Under the pieces are notes generated by a model that made no database searches, had not been told where the DNA came from, and was given only the letters and a program-made list of their open reading frames with translations. Positions 17,930 through 26,140 of a stretch of DNA of 64,000 bases are shown here, piece by piece. The DNA lies in NCBI GenBank assembly GCA_963725415.1, contig CAVRZY010000186.1:1-64000 (forward strand), in the 5' to 3' direction. The translations under genes and the position numbers were made by a program. This DNA comes from CAVRZY01 sp963725415. Lineage in GTDB: Bacteria > Acidobacteriota > Terriglobia > Bryobacterales > Bryobacteraceae. The stretch's first letter is position 1; each line of letters starts with the position of its first letter.

Positions 17930-18636
17930 TGGCCGCAGAGAACCGTCGATCTCTTGGGCAGAGAGAGCAGTCACAGCTTGACGACGCCCTAGCAGCTTTG
18001 CTTGCCAGCACGAGAAGGACGAAGCGAACTCTAAACCTGATTGAGGTCAACGAGAAGCTTCGCACGGCCGTACGATTGCTCCGTAGTCTGCGCGCTGTGG
18101 CAGATGCGCTCGGGTTGTCCGACGAGACAGTGAGACAGTTCAGCCGAATCGAAAAGCTTTCACCCGATGTCAGAGAACTCCTGGAGAGCGGCCAAATCAC
18201 CGGCATGGATCTGGCTGATCGGCTGAGTCGCCTTCCGCCGGTGGACCAGCACGCGATCGCAGCAGCGGTAGTATCTGGCACTCTGGACGCGCGCGACGTG
18301 CGCGCCGCTCTCGCTTTGCGCAAGGCGATGCCCAAAGCGCCTGTGCAACAACTCATTCGGCGAATCCAGCGGTCGCGGAACATAAAGGAATACGTGGCCG
18401 AGTTTCTCACGCCGCACCCAACCGCGAGTTCCACCACGCTGCTGAGGCGGCTGTCCCGTGTACTCGGCCGCCGTGAGGTTCGAGGCCTCGAAACGGGCAA
18501 TGTCGTAGGTCGGGTGTTCTTGACTGCGAAGGGCAAGAAAGCGCTCGAACACGCAGCGAGGAAGGAACGGGTAACAAAGCGTGAATTGCTCCAACGCCTG
18601 ATTGACGGAGAGGTGACGCAGCGTGCCGGCCGCTAG
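17929..18636 (+). CDS. HTH protein similar to the central ParB/KorB region
   Basis: 235 aa. The start ATG shares its A with the previous stop. A predicted HTH lies at about residues 50-75 (R-A-V-A-D-A-L-G-L-S-D-E-T-V-R-Q-F), followed by L-S-P-D-V-R-E-L-L-E-S-G-Q-I-T, which is typical of the ParB-family HTH domain. The N-terminal ParB/Srx domain is absent. A basic C-terminus (R-K-E-R-V-T-K-R-E-L-L-Q-R-L) could be a second DNA-binding part. Likely binds DNA or partners the preceding ParB-like protein. Not a named family as far as I can tell. Confidence 0.6.
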   Translation: MAAENRRSLGQREQSQLDDALAALLASTRRTKRTLNLIEVNEKLRTAVRLLRSLRAVADALGLSDETVRQFSRIEKLSPDVRELLESGQITGMDLADRLSRLPPVDQHAIAAAVVSGTLDARDVRAALALRKAMPKAPVQQLIRRIQRSRNIKEYVAEFLTPHPTASSTTLLRRLSRVLGRREVRGLETGNVVGRVFLTAKGKKALEHAARKERVTKRELLQRLIDGEVTQRAGR

Positions 18637-19285
18637 CACATCTCTTTCAAAGAGGCAAGGCGTAGCCGCGATCCTCCGGATCGCCCGCTTCCAGCGGCTT
18701 TTCGGTGACCTGAAGACATGGCGGATCAGTGACGACCTGAAGGTGCTGGAGGCGGCAAAAGGGTCAGCACTTGTCCTGCCGTTCGTTAAGGGGTTGAGGC
18801 TGTCCGCCCAGCTGACCTATATGCTGCGGACGGAACTGTCCCAGACGGACGTGGAGGTCGACTGGGGACACCTTTTGGATAACAAAGGCGAGTCCTGCTC
18901 GCCCGAATGCGACATCATCATTCATTTTAGGGGACACGTAGACGAGTGGGATGGCAACACCCGACCGGTCATGCACTTCAAGTTCGTCAGTTGCGAGCGT
19001 GCACTTGCGGTCATTAGCTGCAAGTCATATGCTAAGGATGTCGACGCGGAGTACATCCAGAAGCTGAAACCGTATGTCAAGCATGTCTTCCTATTCGCGG
19101 AGTGCTGCGCACCTAATAAGGTGGCTTTGCTACGAAAGAAAGCAAGAGCCGCTGGCTACGCCGGCTTTGGTTATCTGTATGCCTTTGACGAGAAGCGGGC
19201 CGAATACATCCATGATGAAAAGGAATGGCTCGATTTTCTGGATGCCGTCGCATCGAAGATCAAGAAGGCCGTGGCGGCAAGATGA
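18623..19285 (+). CDS. PD-(D/E)XK-like protein, possible nuclease variant
   Basis: 220 aa from a GTG that overlaps the previous gene by 14 bp. A helical N-terminus leads into C-D-I-I-I-H (D97), and after about 35 residues L-A-V-I-S-C-K-S-Y (S132-C133-K134). Spacing and secondary structure match the restriction-like core D...(D/E)xK, but the usual acidic residue before x-K is Ser here. A following V-F-L-F-A-E-C-C strand could supply another acid. Such domains occur in uncharacterised defence proteins (compare DUF6602). Activity is uncertain. It is coupled to the next gene by an ATGA overlap. Confidence 0.5.
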   Translation: MPAASTSLSKRQGVAAILRIARFQRLFGDLKTWRISDDLKVLEAAKGSALVLPFVKGLRLSAQLTYMLRTELSQTDVEVDWGHLLDNKGESCSPECDIIIHFRGHVDEWDGNTRPVMHFKFVSCERALAVISCKSYAKDVDAEYIQKLKPYVKHVFLFAECCAPNKVALLRKKARAAGYAGFGYLYAFDEKRAEYIHDEKEWLDFLDAVASKIKKAVAAR

Positions 19286-20346
19286 CTGAAAAACAGGGCG
19301 ACGGCAAGCGGCCGCGCCCCCGCTCCTTCGACGAGGCATGGGCAGAGGCCGCGCTGCTGGTGGCTTCGAAGGGCTTGCGCGGCCTCACTGTGAAGTGCCC
19401 GGTGTGTCGCCGAAAGGGAACCGCGTTTCCCAGGTGGGTCAGGGGCCTCGGTGAGAAGCCGCTGTATATCTGCCACGTTGATCGTAGGGGCTGCCTTGGT
19501 GCCTGCCTGCTGAGCAGGGAGGACGCTTCACGGGTGAAGAAACACCTTTCCATTTTCGGCGAAGACGTGGTGAAGTTGATCCGGTTAGGACGCCCCTTCG
19601 CGCTGTTCAGCGGTGGCAAGGATAGCTTGTGCTTAGTTGCTCGGATGCGCAAACTTGCGAAAGGCGCGAGACGCGACCTGACCGTCATTCACGCGGAGAC
19701 CACCGCGGGATTTCCCGAGCTGGAAACTTATGTTCGAACAGTCTGTGCCGAGTGGGGCGTTTCCTTGGCGGTTGTGCACCCACATCGCGACTTTTTTGAA
19801 ACAGCGAAGAGGTGGGGAATCCCCAGTCCCCGCTCACGGTGGTGCTGTGAAACGCTGAAGGTGGCACCGATGAGGCGGTATCTGCAGACAATCGAGGAAC
19901 CCAAAGTGATCTTCGACGGGATTCGCGCAGCGGAGTCGACAGATCGGGCGAAATACACGCCAGTGTGGTATCACCCTACCTTCAGATGCATCAGCGTAAG
20001 CCCAATTTTTTATTGGTCAGATGAGCAAGTCAATCACTACATCCGCCGAGAGAACTTGCCTGAAAGCCCCGCTGTCAGGCTAAAGATCTCCGCGGAATGT
20101 TGGTGCGGGGCATATCAGTCCAGAGATGATTTCGAGGCACTGCTGAGCGTGCACCCTGAGATATTCGACAAGCTGTTGGACGTCGAGAACGCCCAGAACG
20201 GAAAGTACACCTTCCTCTTTGAGAAAGGGCAGCAGGTGCCGCTCGTGCAGCTTAGGATTGCACCAAGCTCCGACCTCAGAGGCCCGTCGGCCGCATGTCG
20301 AGAAGAAGCCTCTGGAACGGATGCGAAGCCTCATGCCGTCGATTAG
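19282..20346 (+). CDS. PAPS-reductase-family ATP pyrophosphatase with zinc-finger N-terminus
   Basis: 354 aa. An N-terminal Cys cluster (C39, C42, C64, C71, C75) looks like a zinc ribbon. The ATP-pyrophosphatase P-loop S-G-G-K-D-S is at 110-115. Then H-A-E-T-T-A, R-W-C-C-E-T-L-K (C188-C189), D-G-I-R-A-A-E-S near 212-219, and C-W-C-G at C273/C275. A Cys pair plus a later Cys motif recalls the [4Fe-4S] ligands of APS reductases and DndC-like proteins. It is unlikely to be assimilatory, because no cys genes are near. With the ParB-like gene it resembles an IbrA/IbrB-type unit. DNA sulfur modification or nucleotide chemistry is inference. Confidence 0.75.
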   Translation: MTEKQGDGKRPRPRSFDEAWAEAALLVASKGLRGLTVKCPVCRRKGTAFPRWVRGLGEKPLYICHVDRRGCLGACLLSREDASRVKKHLSIFGEDVVKLIRLGRPFALFSGGKDSLCLVARMRKLAKGARRDLTVIHAETTAGFPELETYVRTVCAEWGVSLAVVHPHRDFFETAKRWGIPSPRSRWCCETLKVAPMRRYLQTIEEPKVIFDGIRAAESTDRAKYTPVWYHPTFRCISVSPIFYWSDEQVNHYIRRENLPESPAVRLKISAECWCGAYQSRDDFEALLSVHPEIFDKLLDVENAQNGKYTFLFEKGQQVPLVQLRIAPSSDLRGPSAACREEASGTDAKPHAVD

Positions 20347-20524
20347 CGGAAATGTTCCTCAGGCAGAGCGAGTGTGGTTCCGGTTTAACTCGGTAGTCAC
20401 CTACAGCTTTTCACGGGCTGCCGGCGATTGTGCCTGGATTACGACCCACTGGGAAGCTAGCCGCAGCCCCACCGCGGGTAAGGGCCACGGCTTGCCATGT
20501 GGCGCTCGCAGAATACGGGCGTGA
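20333..20524 (+). CDS. Possible small fifth ORF of the operon
   Basis: 63 aa from an ATG overlapping the end of the PAPS-reductase-like gene by 14 bp, as the other genes of this operon overlap. It has an aromatic-rich middle (W-F-R-F-N-S-V-V-T-Y-S-F) and no family I know. It could be chance or a gene cut off at the right border. The rest of the gap to 20561 shows nothing else. Confidence 0.25.
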   Translation: MPSISGNVPQAERVWFRFNSVVTYSFSRAAGDCAWITTHWEASRSPTAGKGHGLPCGARRIRA

Positions 20525-20561
20525 ACCTCTGGAACCGTGTACTTAACCAGACTGACAGGCT

Positions 20562-21914
20562 TCAGTTCGCCGGCCGTTCCCGAGCTGGGAACTCCTGCGA
20601 GTCGGTGCGGGCGCGCGTGAGGATCTGCTCTATCTTGCCCACGATATCGCGGTGCTGGGCCGCGATGTTGTTCTTTTCGCCCAGGTCCGTCTTCAAGTCG
20701 TAGAGTTCCAGCGGAGCCTTTGTGCCGAAACGCACGCCCTTCCAGTCCCCCATGCGCACGGCCTGGTGGAAGCCGCTCTCGTGGAACTCCCAGTACAGGT
20801 ACTCGTGGCTTTTCTGCGGCTTGCCCAGCAGCGCCGGCAGCATCGAGATGCCGTCGGTGCCGGGCGGCGGCGGGACGCCGGCCAACTCCGCGGCGGTGGG
20901 CAGGAAATCCCAGAAAGCCCACACTTGGTCGCTCACCTGGCCCGGCTTGATCTGGCCCGGCCAGCGCGCCAGCATCGGCACCCGAATGCCGCCCTCGTAC
21001 AAATCCCGCTTGATGCCTCGTAGCGGGCCGCTGCTCCGGAAGAACTCCGCACTGTGCCCGCCCTCCCGGTGCGGGCCGTTGTCGCTGGTGAAGATCACCA
21101 GCGTGTTCTCCTCCTGGCCGGATTTCTTCAGTTGAGCCAGAAGCTTACCCACATCCGCGTCCATGCGCGTGATCATGGCCGCGAAGTTCTTCTCCGGCTG
21201 CGGCCAGTCCTTGGTGGAATAGGGCGCGTCGCTGGGCACCTCCATGCCGTTGCCCGTGTCGCGGCCCATCTCGTTGTTGGCGTGCGGAATGGTGTAGCAG
21301 ACGTGCAGGAAGAACGGCGCCGCCTTCTGCCGCTCCAGGAACTTCAAGGCCCGCTCGGTGAACAGGTCGTGCGCGTATTCCTGCTTCTTGGCCCCGAAAT
21401 TCCCGCGCAGCAAATAGGCGCTGTTGTTCTCCAGCAGATGCTCGGGGTAGTAGTTATGCGCGTGGGTCTGGCTGAAGAAGCCGAACCACTCGTCAAAGCC
21501 TTTAGCCAGGGGATAGCCGGTCGATCCCAGGCCGCCCAGCGACCACTTGCCGAACAGGGCGGTGGCATAGCCGGCCCGCTTGAGCAGCTCGGTGACGGTC
21601 ACGTGCTGAGGCCGCACGGGAAGATCCGGGTACTGGTTTCCGCGCACCCAGGCGTGGCCGGTGTGCAGGCCCGTCATCAGGCAGCAGCGCGAGGGCGCGC
21701 AGACGGTACTGCCCGCATAGGCTTGCCTGAAACGGATACCTTCAGCCGCCAGGCGGTCGAGGTTCGGCGTCGCGATACGCTGCTGGCCGTAGCAGCCCAG
21801 GTCCCCGTAGCCGAGGTCGTCGGCCAGGATAAGCACGAGGTTGGGCTTCGTCTGCCGGGGCTGGGCGTTTAAGAGCGCGCCCGCCGCCGCTCCAAGGAAT
21901 TCTCTGCGGTTCAT
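20562..21914 (-). CDS. Secreted arylsulfatase-type sulfatase
   Basis: About 450 aa from the ATG at 21914, which starts a twin-arginine-like N-R-R-E-F-L-G-A-A-A-G. The metal site L-A-D-D-L-G-Y-G-D-L-G follows. The formylglycine motif is C-A-P-S-R (C-x-P-S-R), whose Cys must be converted by a sulfatase-maturating enzyme. Later T-S-D-N-G-P-H supplies the other metal ligands. It removes sulfate esters, probably from polysaccharides. An upstream extension to 22049 is open but has no signal-like start. Confidence 0.9.
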   Translation of the reverse strand: MNRREFLGAAAGALLNAQPRQTKPNLVLILADDLGYGDLGCYGQQRIATPNLDRLAAEGIRFRQAYAGSTVCAPSRCCLMTGLHTGHAWVRGNQYPDLPVRPQHVTVTELLKRAGYATALFGKWSLGGLGSTGYPLAKGFDEWFGFFSQTHAHNYYPEHLLENNSAYLLRGNFGAKKQEYAHDLFTERALKFLERQKAAPFFLHVCYTIPHANNEMGRDTGNGMEVPSDAPYSTKDWPQPEKNFAAMITRMDADVGKLLAQLKKSGQEENTLVIFTSDNGPHREGGHSAEFFRSSGPLRGIKRDLYEGGIRVPMLARWPGQIKPGQVSDQVWAFWDFLPTAAELAGVPPPPGTDGISMLPALLGKPQKSHEYLYWEFHESGFHQAVRMGDWKGVRFGTKAPLELYDLKTDLGEKNNIAAQHRDIVGKIEQILTRARTDSQEFPARERPAN

Positions 21915-21975
21915 GTTTTGAATCCTCAGTATATGAGATACGGCGGCGGTTGTGACGTGGCTGAAATCAGGGAAA

Positions 21976-22044
21976 GCCGGGAGCAGCGCCGTTCCGCAGC
22001 GCTGACAGGGGTCCGGATGCCCTTCTGGGGGCGCCGCTCCCGGT
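21976..22044. terminator. Long stem-loop between TonB-domain gene and sulfatase
   Basis: gccgggagcagcgcc (21976-21990) pairs with ggcgccgctcccggt (22030-22044) with one mismatch and one wobble. It lies just after the minus-strand stop at 22050 and upstream of the sulfatase start at 21914. A terminator or REP-like element; there is no T-run. Confidence 0.4.
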
Positions 22045-22049
22045 GGCAA

Positions 22050-22433
22050 CTACACGTTTGACTTGGGCTTGGCGGGCTTGTCTTTATCGGCCAACACGAA
22101 GTTGACGTGGACCGTGCCGATCACTTCGTACTCGAAGGGTTGGTAGCGCCACTGCCGAACCGCTTCGACCGAGGCTTCCCTCAGAAGCTCCGGCCCGCTC
22201 AGCACCTCCACGTTCGTCACCTCGCCCTTTGTGTTGACGGTGATATCGAGTTTCACCAAACCCTGGATCCCCTTGGCCTTGGCCTCGGGCGGATAAACCG
22301 GTCTGACCTGGCTGACGAGTCTGGCGGACAGTTCCGCCCCGCTCGTCTTGCGCGGCTGGGCCAGCAATGTCCCTGTGGTCGCGAGAAGAGCACACAAAGC
22401 CGTCAGGTAATGAGTCCATCGAACTTTGAACAT
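22050..22433 (-). CDS. Periplasmic protein with TonB C-terminal domain
   Basis: 127 aa. A signal peptide or membrane anchor (about 5-25, A-L-C-A-L-L-A-T-T-G-T-L-L-A) is followed by a TonB_C domain: V-R-P-V-Y-P-P-E-A-K, G-L-V-K-L-D-I-T-V-N, G-P-E-L-L-R-E-A-S-V-E-A-V-R-Q-W-R-Y-Q-P. It lacks the long Pro-rich spanning region of true TonB, so it is more likely a TonB-like periplasmic adaptor. Divergent from the secreted protein at 22544. Confidence 0.85.
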   Translation of the reverse strand: MFKVRWTHYLTALCALLATTGTLLAQPRKTSGAELSARLVSQVRPVYPPEAKAKGIQGLVKLDITVNTKGEVTNVEVLSGPELLREASVEAVRQWRYQPFEYEVIGTVHVNFVLADKDKPAKPKSNV

Positions 22434-22517
22434 CGAAATCCCCTTTCACCTTCGATAGACCCCAGCCCCCGCCATAAAGTTCCCGGGCGGGGGCAACGAT
22501 AATCCAACTGAAGGTAC

Positions 22518-22523
22518 TATAAT
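22518..22523 (+). promoter_or_regulatory. -10 box upstream of the secreted protein at 22544
   Basis: A perfect tataat, 21 bases before the ATG at 22544, with ggag between. No clear -35 box at 17 bases upstream. Confidence 0.4.
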
Positions 22524-22543
22524 CACCTCAACGGAGATTGAGC

Positions 22544-24026
22544 ATGAGAAAAGCGATCACAACTCTGCTTCTGGTAGCCGGCTCCTGCCTCGTGATATGG
22601 GGTCCCCATCAGGCTTGCAGCGGGCAAGGATCGAAGGACTGGGTCGCGCGTAAGGATGCGGGCTTCTCGGTGGAAGTCCCGCGCGGATGGACCGTGCGCG
22701 TCGAGCCCAAGTGGGGGCGCCTGGAAATCCAGGGCACCGCTCGCGAGCAGTTGATCGTCTGGCCGGTCTTCGTTCCGGGCCCGCTGAATACGGCCGCTGC
22801 GCCATCGGTGCTGGCCAAGCTGGCGGCAGGTTTGTGGCCCGATGCCCGCTGGGAGGCGGCGCAACCAGTGAGCACGGTCGCCATCCGGGCCCGCGGGCGC
22901 GCCGGAGACCGCCTGGCCCTCTGTGCTCTCACCTGGGTCGCCAGCCCTAAAGGCAGCGCCGGTTATCTCTACGCCGTGGCCGCTCCCGAAGCCGGTTACC
23001 GGCTACTCGAGGACACCCTCGCGAGAGTTCTTCAGAGCGTACGGGTCACGGGGGATCCATCGGGCGCTCAGCAGCCGTCGCTCAATTACGTGAGATGGCA
23101 GGATCCGCGGGAGAACGCCTTCAGCGTGGAGGTACCCACGGGATGGAAGATGAGCGGCGGTTTGTTCCGCTTCGCTTCCGTGGACACGCGCTTGGCCTGG
23201 GAATTACTTTCGCCCGACGGCCAGATACGGATCACCGGCGGCGACGCCGAGCTGCCTACCTTCAGCCTGCCCAGCCAGACGCTGGCCGTGGCCGGGTTCC
23301 ACGAGGGGCTCCTGGTACTCCCCCGGTTACGGCCTCAAAATGCTGGTGCAGCGCTACCTGCCAGGCGTGGCGTTCGCCCGCTGGTATGTCACGCAGAAGG
23401 CCGCGCGGAACTGCGCGGAACTGACCTTCACGGAAACTCGCGAGCGGCCGGACGCCGTGCAGGCCATCAACGCCGTCCACAGGCAGTCCGGAAGCTACGT
23501 CTCGACCATCCTGACCGCGGGCGAAGTGGCGTTCACCTGCCGACAGGGCGACCAACCGGCCAAGGGTTACTATTTCGCGGGCACGCAGTTGACGCAGAGC
23601 CCCGGATCCGGCATTTGGAACGTCGAGTATCTGTGCGGTTTTGTGGCCCCCAGCGACAAAGCCGCGCTGGCGCAATCCGTGCTCAACCACGTCGTCCAAT
23701 CGGGTCAGACCAACCCGCAGTGGGCCGCCACGCAGCAGAACATCGCCGCCAACACCTCGCGGATCGTCAGCCGCACCCAGGAGGAGGTCTCGAGAATCAT
23801 CAGCGACACGTATTGGAACCGGCAGGGGGTCATGGATGAGCTGAGCCGGCGCCGCTCCAACGCCACCCTGGGAGTCGAGGACGTGATCGATCTGGCAACC
23901 GGGCGTGAGATCAAGGTGGAGAGCGGCTCGAATCACTATTGGATCGACCACCGCGGCACCATTGTAGGCACCGAGACCGACACCCGCCCCAACCTGGATT
24001 TTCGCCAGTTGATTCGCCTGCCGTAG
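22544..24026 (+). pseudogene. Secreted two-domain protein with one frameshift
   Basis: About 494 aa if corrected. A signal peptide (T-T-L-L-L-V-A-G-S-C-L-V-I-W-G) precedes two repeats of the same kind of domain: A-G-F-S-V-E-V-P-R-G-W near residue 40 and N-A-F-S-V-E-V-P-T-G-W near 195, like PsbP/DcrB-type folds. The frame changes by +1 near 23304 in a run of four G; dropping one G joins F-H-E to G-S-W-Y-S-P-G-Y-G-L-K. The C-terminus is helical, with no catalytic motif. I do not recognise the family. Sequence error at the G run is quite possible. Confidence 0.6.
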
Positions 24027-24119
24027 GCAATGCCTCAGAAGCTGTGACAAAATCCCAGGGCCGGTCGCGGACCTGCCCGGACTTCACGCCACTTAGTCAA
24101 AGCCTGGCGGACTCGAGGG

Positions 24120-24462
24120 CCTACTTGGCAATCCGCAGGGGCACCTTCACCAGCAAGGGATCACCGGGTTTCACCTGGAGGCGATACATGGTCTGAGGCA
24201 GAGGTTCCTCGTAAGTCAGCAGACGCGTTTCCGCGAGTGCCGCTTGCTTCTCGGCCCTGGTATAGGGCTTTCCTAGCTGGCGGCGCGCTTCCAATCGTTC
24301 GACTTTGGCGCCCCAGCTCCTCTCCCAGGCCTGCACCTGCGCGGGGCTGAGTTGGATGGGGTTGCGCTCGATTTTCAGGTCCGGGAGGCGATTTGGAGTC
24401 ACCAACAGGATTAACACTTCCGCCACCTGGTCGGGCCGGGACATTGGAATAGTGAGGTAGCG
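24120..24462 (-). pseudogene. Duplicated tail of the DUF4384 gene
   Basis: This segment repeats 25280-25622 almost base for base with an offset of 1160. On the minus strand it encodes the last 107 residues of that protein (from M-S-R-P-D-Q to the end L-R-I-A-K). Differences are few, for example A-L-A-E-T for A-Q-T-E-T and E-R-S-W-G-A for E-K-K-W-G-T. It has no upstream portion and so is a fragment. The toxin-antitoxin pair lies between the two copies. Confidence 0.85.
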
Positions 24463-24518
24463 GTGCTGAGGGGCGCACCACGACTCCCTTGCCTGCTAAC
24501 ATTGACACCAGAGGGCCT

Positions 24519-24809
24519 ATGACACTCGACGAGCTTCGAGCCGCCAAGCGCGACACAATCCTTGCGATCGCTGCCAAGCACGGCGTGACGAGCATTCGTG
24601 TGTTTGGCTCCTTCGCTCGTGGTGAGGCACGCGAAGACAGCGATTTGGACCTGTTGATCGAGGCAGGCCCAAAACGAACTCCGTTCTTCCCCGGGGGGTT
24701 CCTCGCTGATCTTGAAGATGAACTGGGACGAAGGGTTGACATCGTTGAGGAGAGCGGCCTCCACCGCGTGATTCGAGATCGTGTGGTCAGGGAGGCGGTG
24801 CCTCTGTGA
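24519..24809 (+). CDS. mntA: MNT-domain nucleotidyltransferase antitoxin (MntA-like)
   Basis: 96 aa from the ATG at 24519; a TTG at 24489 is less likely. The minimal nucleotidyltransferase core is complete: G-S-F-A-R-G-E at 30-36, D42 and D44 in S-D-L-D-L-L-I, and a third Asp at D74 (R-V-D-I-V). In the MntA/HepT type VII system this enzyme inactivates the HEPN toxin by adding AMP units. Its stop overlaps the GTG start of the HEPN gene. Confidence 0.88.
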   Translation: MTLDELRAAKRDTILAIAAKHGVTSIRVFGSFARGEAREDSDLDLLIEAGPKRTPFFPGGFLADLEDELGRRVDIVEESGLHRVIRDRVVREAVPL

Positions 24810-25150
24810 GGGAAGACCGGCTCTACATCGAACACGTGCTGGAATGCATCGAGCGCATCGAGGAGTATTGCCGGGAAGGCGAGGCTGTTTTTCTCGGGAG
24901 CGGATTGATTCAGGATGCCGTCTTGCGCAACCTCCAGGTTCTTGCGGAATCGACGCAGCGGCTGAGCCGAAGCCTAAAGGCCGCACATCCTGAAGTTGAG
25001 TGGCGGGAGATCGCAGGTTTCCGTAACGTGTTGGTACACGAGTATTTGGGAATCAATCTGAAGCGGATCTGGGAGATCGTCTCTCTCGACTTACCGCGCC
25101 TGAAGGCGCAGATGGAATCGATCTGTCAACGGCTCCCGGATTCAGAGTGA
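24806..25150 (+). CDS. hepT: HEPN-domain toxin (HepT-like)
   Basis: 114 aa from a GTG overlapping the MntA stop. Helical throughout, with the DUF86/HEPN RNase motif R-x4-H as R73-N-V-L-V-H78 followed by E-Y-L-G-I; the Tyr is the usual site of AMPylation in HepT. The pair therefore looks intact. It sits in the middle of a duplicated segment, which suggests insertion into the DUF4384 locus. Confidence 0.88.
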   Translation: MREDRLYIEHVLECIERIEEYCREGEAVFLGSGLIQDAVLRNLQVLAESTQRLSRSLKAAHPEVEWREIAGFRNVLVHEYLGINLKRIWEIVSLDLPRLKAQMESICQRLPDSE

Positions 25151-25179
25151 CGGGGAGGGACTGCCTCGCACGCGTGCAG

Positions 25180-25277
25180 CCATAACTGAAGAGGCGGCAG
25201 GGCGCAACGGTCAGCTTGCGGCCCCGCAGTTGCTTGGCACGCAGTAGGTCGCGGTCACCAAGTACGAATCTTGATGC
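25180..25277 (-). pseudogene. Possible C-terminal remnant of a PIN-domain toxin
   Basis: On the minus strand this short stretch reads F-V-L-G-D-R-D-L-L-R-A-K-Q-L-R-G. That resembles the C-terminal G-D-x-D-L-L...L-x-x-F-x-G of VapC-like PIN domains. No upstream part is left. Weak evidence, but it fits a toxin-antitoxin insertion site. Confidence 0.25.
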
Positions 25278-25280
25278 AAC

Positions 25281-26138
25281 CTACTTGGCAATCCGCAGGG
25301 GCACCTTCACCAGCAAGGGATCACCGGGTTTCACCTGGAGGCGATACATGGTCTGAGGCAGAGGTTCCTCGTAAGTCAGCAGACGCGTTTCGGTCTGCGC
25401 GGCTTGCTTCTCGGCCCTGGTATAGGGCTTTCCTAGCTGGCGCCGCGCTTCCAATCGTTCGACTTTGGTGCCCCACTTCTTCTCCCAGGCCTGCACCTGC
25501 GCGGGGCTGAGTTGGATGGGGTTGCGCTCGATTTTCAGGTCCGGGAGGGGATTTGGAGTCACCAACAGAATCAACACTTCCGCCACCTGGTCGGGCCGGG
25601 ACATTCGCATGGTGAGATAGCGCGGGTTGTCCTCCGGCCCGGGAATCTCGATCAAGCGGCCCGCGGCGACTTTGTTGTTGCCGCCCCGCACCCGCCGAAC
25701 GGGAAAGAGCAGGTATGGAGCGCCGAAGGCGCCGTCGGCGTACTGCTCGCGGTCAATCACGTAGAGGTAACCGCTGCGAGCTGATTCGACCGCCACGCGG
25801 ACTTTCTGCCCCTCGGAGAGTGTGGTGTCGGCCGCGATGCGCACTGGGGTCCATTCCTTAACAGCATCCCCGGCCGGAATGCGCACTTGCTTGTCGTCGT
25901 CGGGTCTGGACTCGCGCAAGCGCCAGATCGTAACGCCTACCATAGCGTCCCCGGCTCCTGGGACTGCTTTGGCGGTGAGGGGCGAGGAGGGCCGCAGCCG
26001 GCGAAACTCGTTGTTCCAAAGTTGGCGCGTTCCTTCCTCAGGTTCAGCTTTCGTGCGGGTTTGCTGGGCCAGCGCGCCGAAGTTCCATGCCCAGAATGCC
26101 ACTATCAATGCCGCTGATCTCGTTGCCATAACCTTCAC
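25281..26138 (-). CDS. Secreted DUF4384-type protein
   Basis: 285 aa from a GTG at 26138; an ATG at 26129 with gaagg in front is equally good. A signal peptide ends near A-L-A-Q-Q. The middle V-R-V-A-V-E-S-A-R-S-G-Y-L-Y-V-I-D-R-E-Q-Y is the DUF4384 pattern, repeated in the outer part of the kinase just upstream (G-Y-L-Y-I-L-N). The start is only a few bases after the kinase stop, so the two form an operon. The tail is duplicated at 24120-24462. Function unknown, perhaps a surface partner of the kinase. Confidence 0.75.
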   Translation of the reverse strand: MKVMATRSAALIVAFWAWNFGALAQQTRTKAEPEEGTRQLWNNEFRRLRPSSPLTAKAVPGAGDAMVGVTIWRLRESRPDDDKQVRIPAGDAVKEWTPVRIAADTTLSEGQKVRVAVESARSGYLYVIDREQYADGAFGAPYLLFPVRRVRGGNNKVAAGRLIEIPGPEDNPRYLTMRMSRPDQVAEVLILLVTPNPLPDLKIERNPIQLSPAQVQAWEKKWGTKVERLEARRQLGKPYTRAEKQAAQTETRLLTYEEPLPQTMYRLQVKPGDPLLVKVPLRIAK

Positions 26139-26140
26139 TT

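Noticed and set aside
19282..20346. Assimilatory sulfate reduction gene (cysH)
   Set aside because: No sulfate-assimilation neighbours, an extra zinc-ribbon-like N-terminus, and a Cys pattern unlike CysH.
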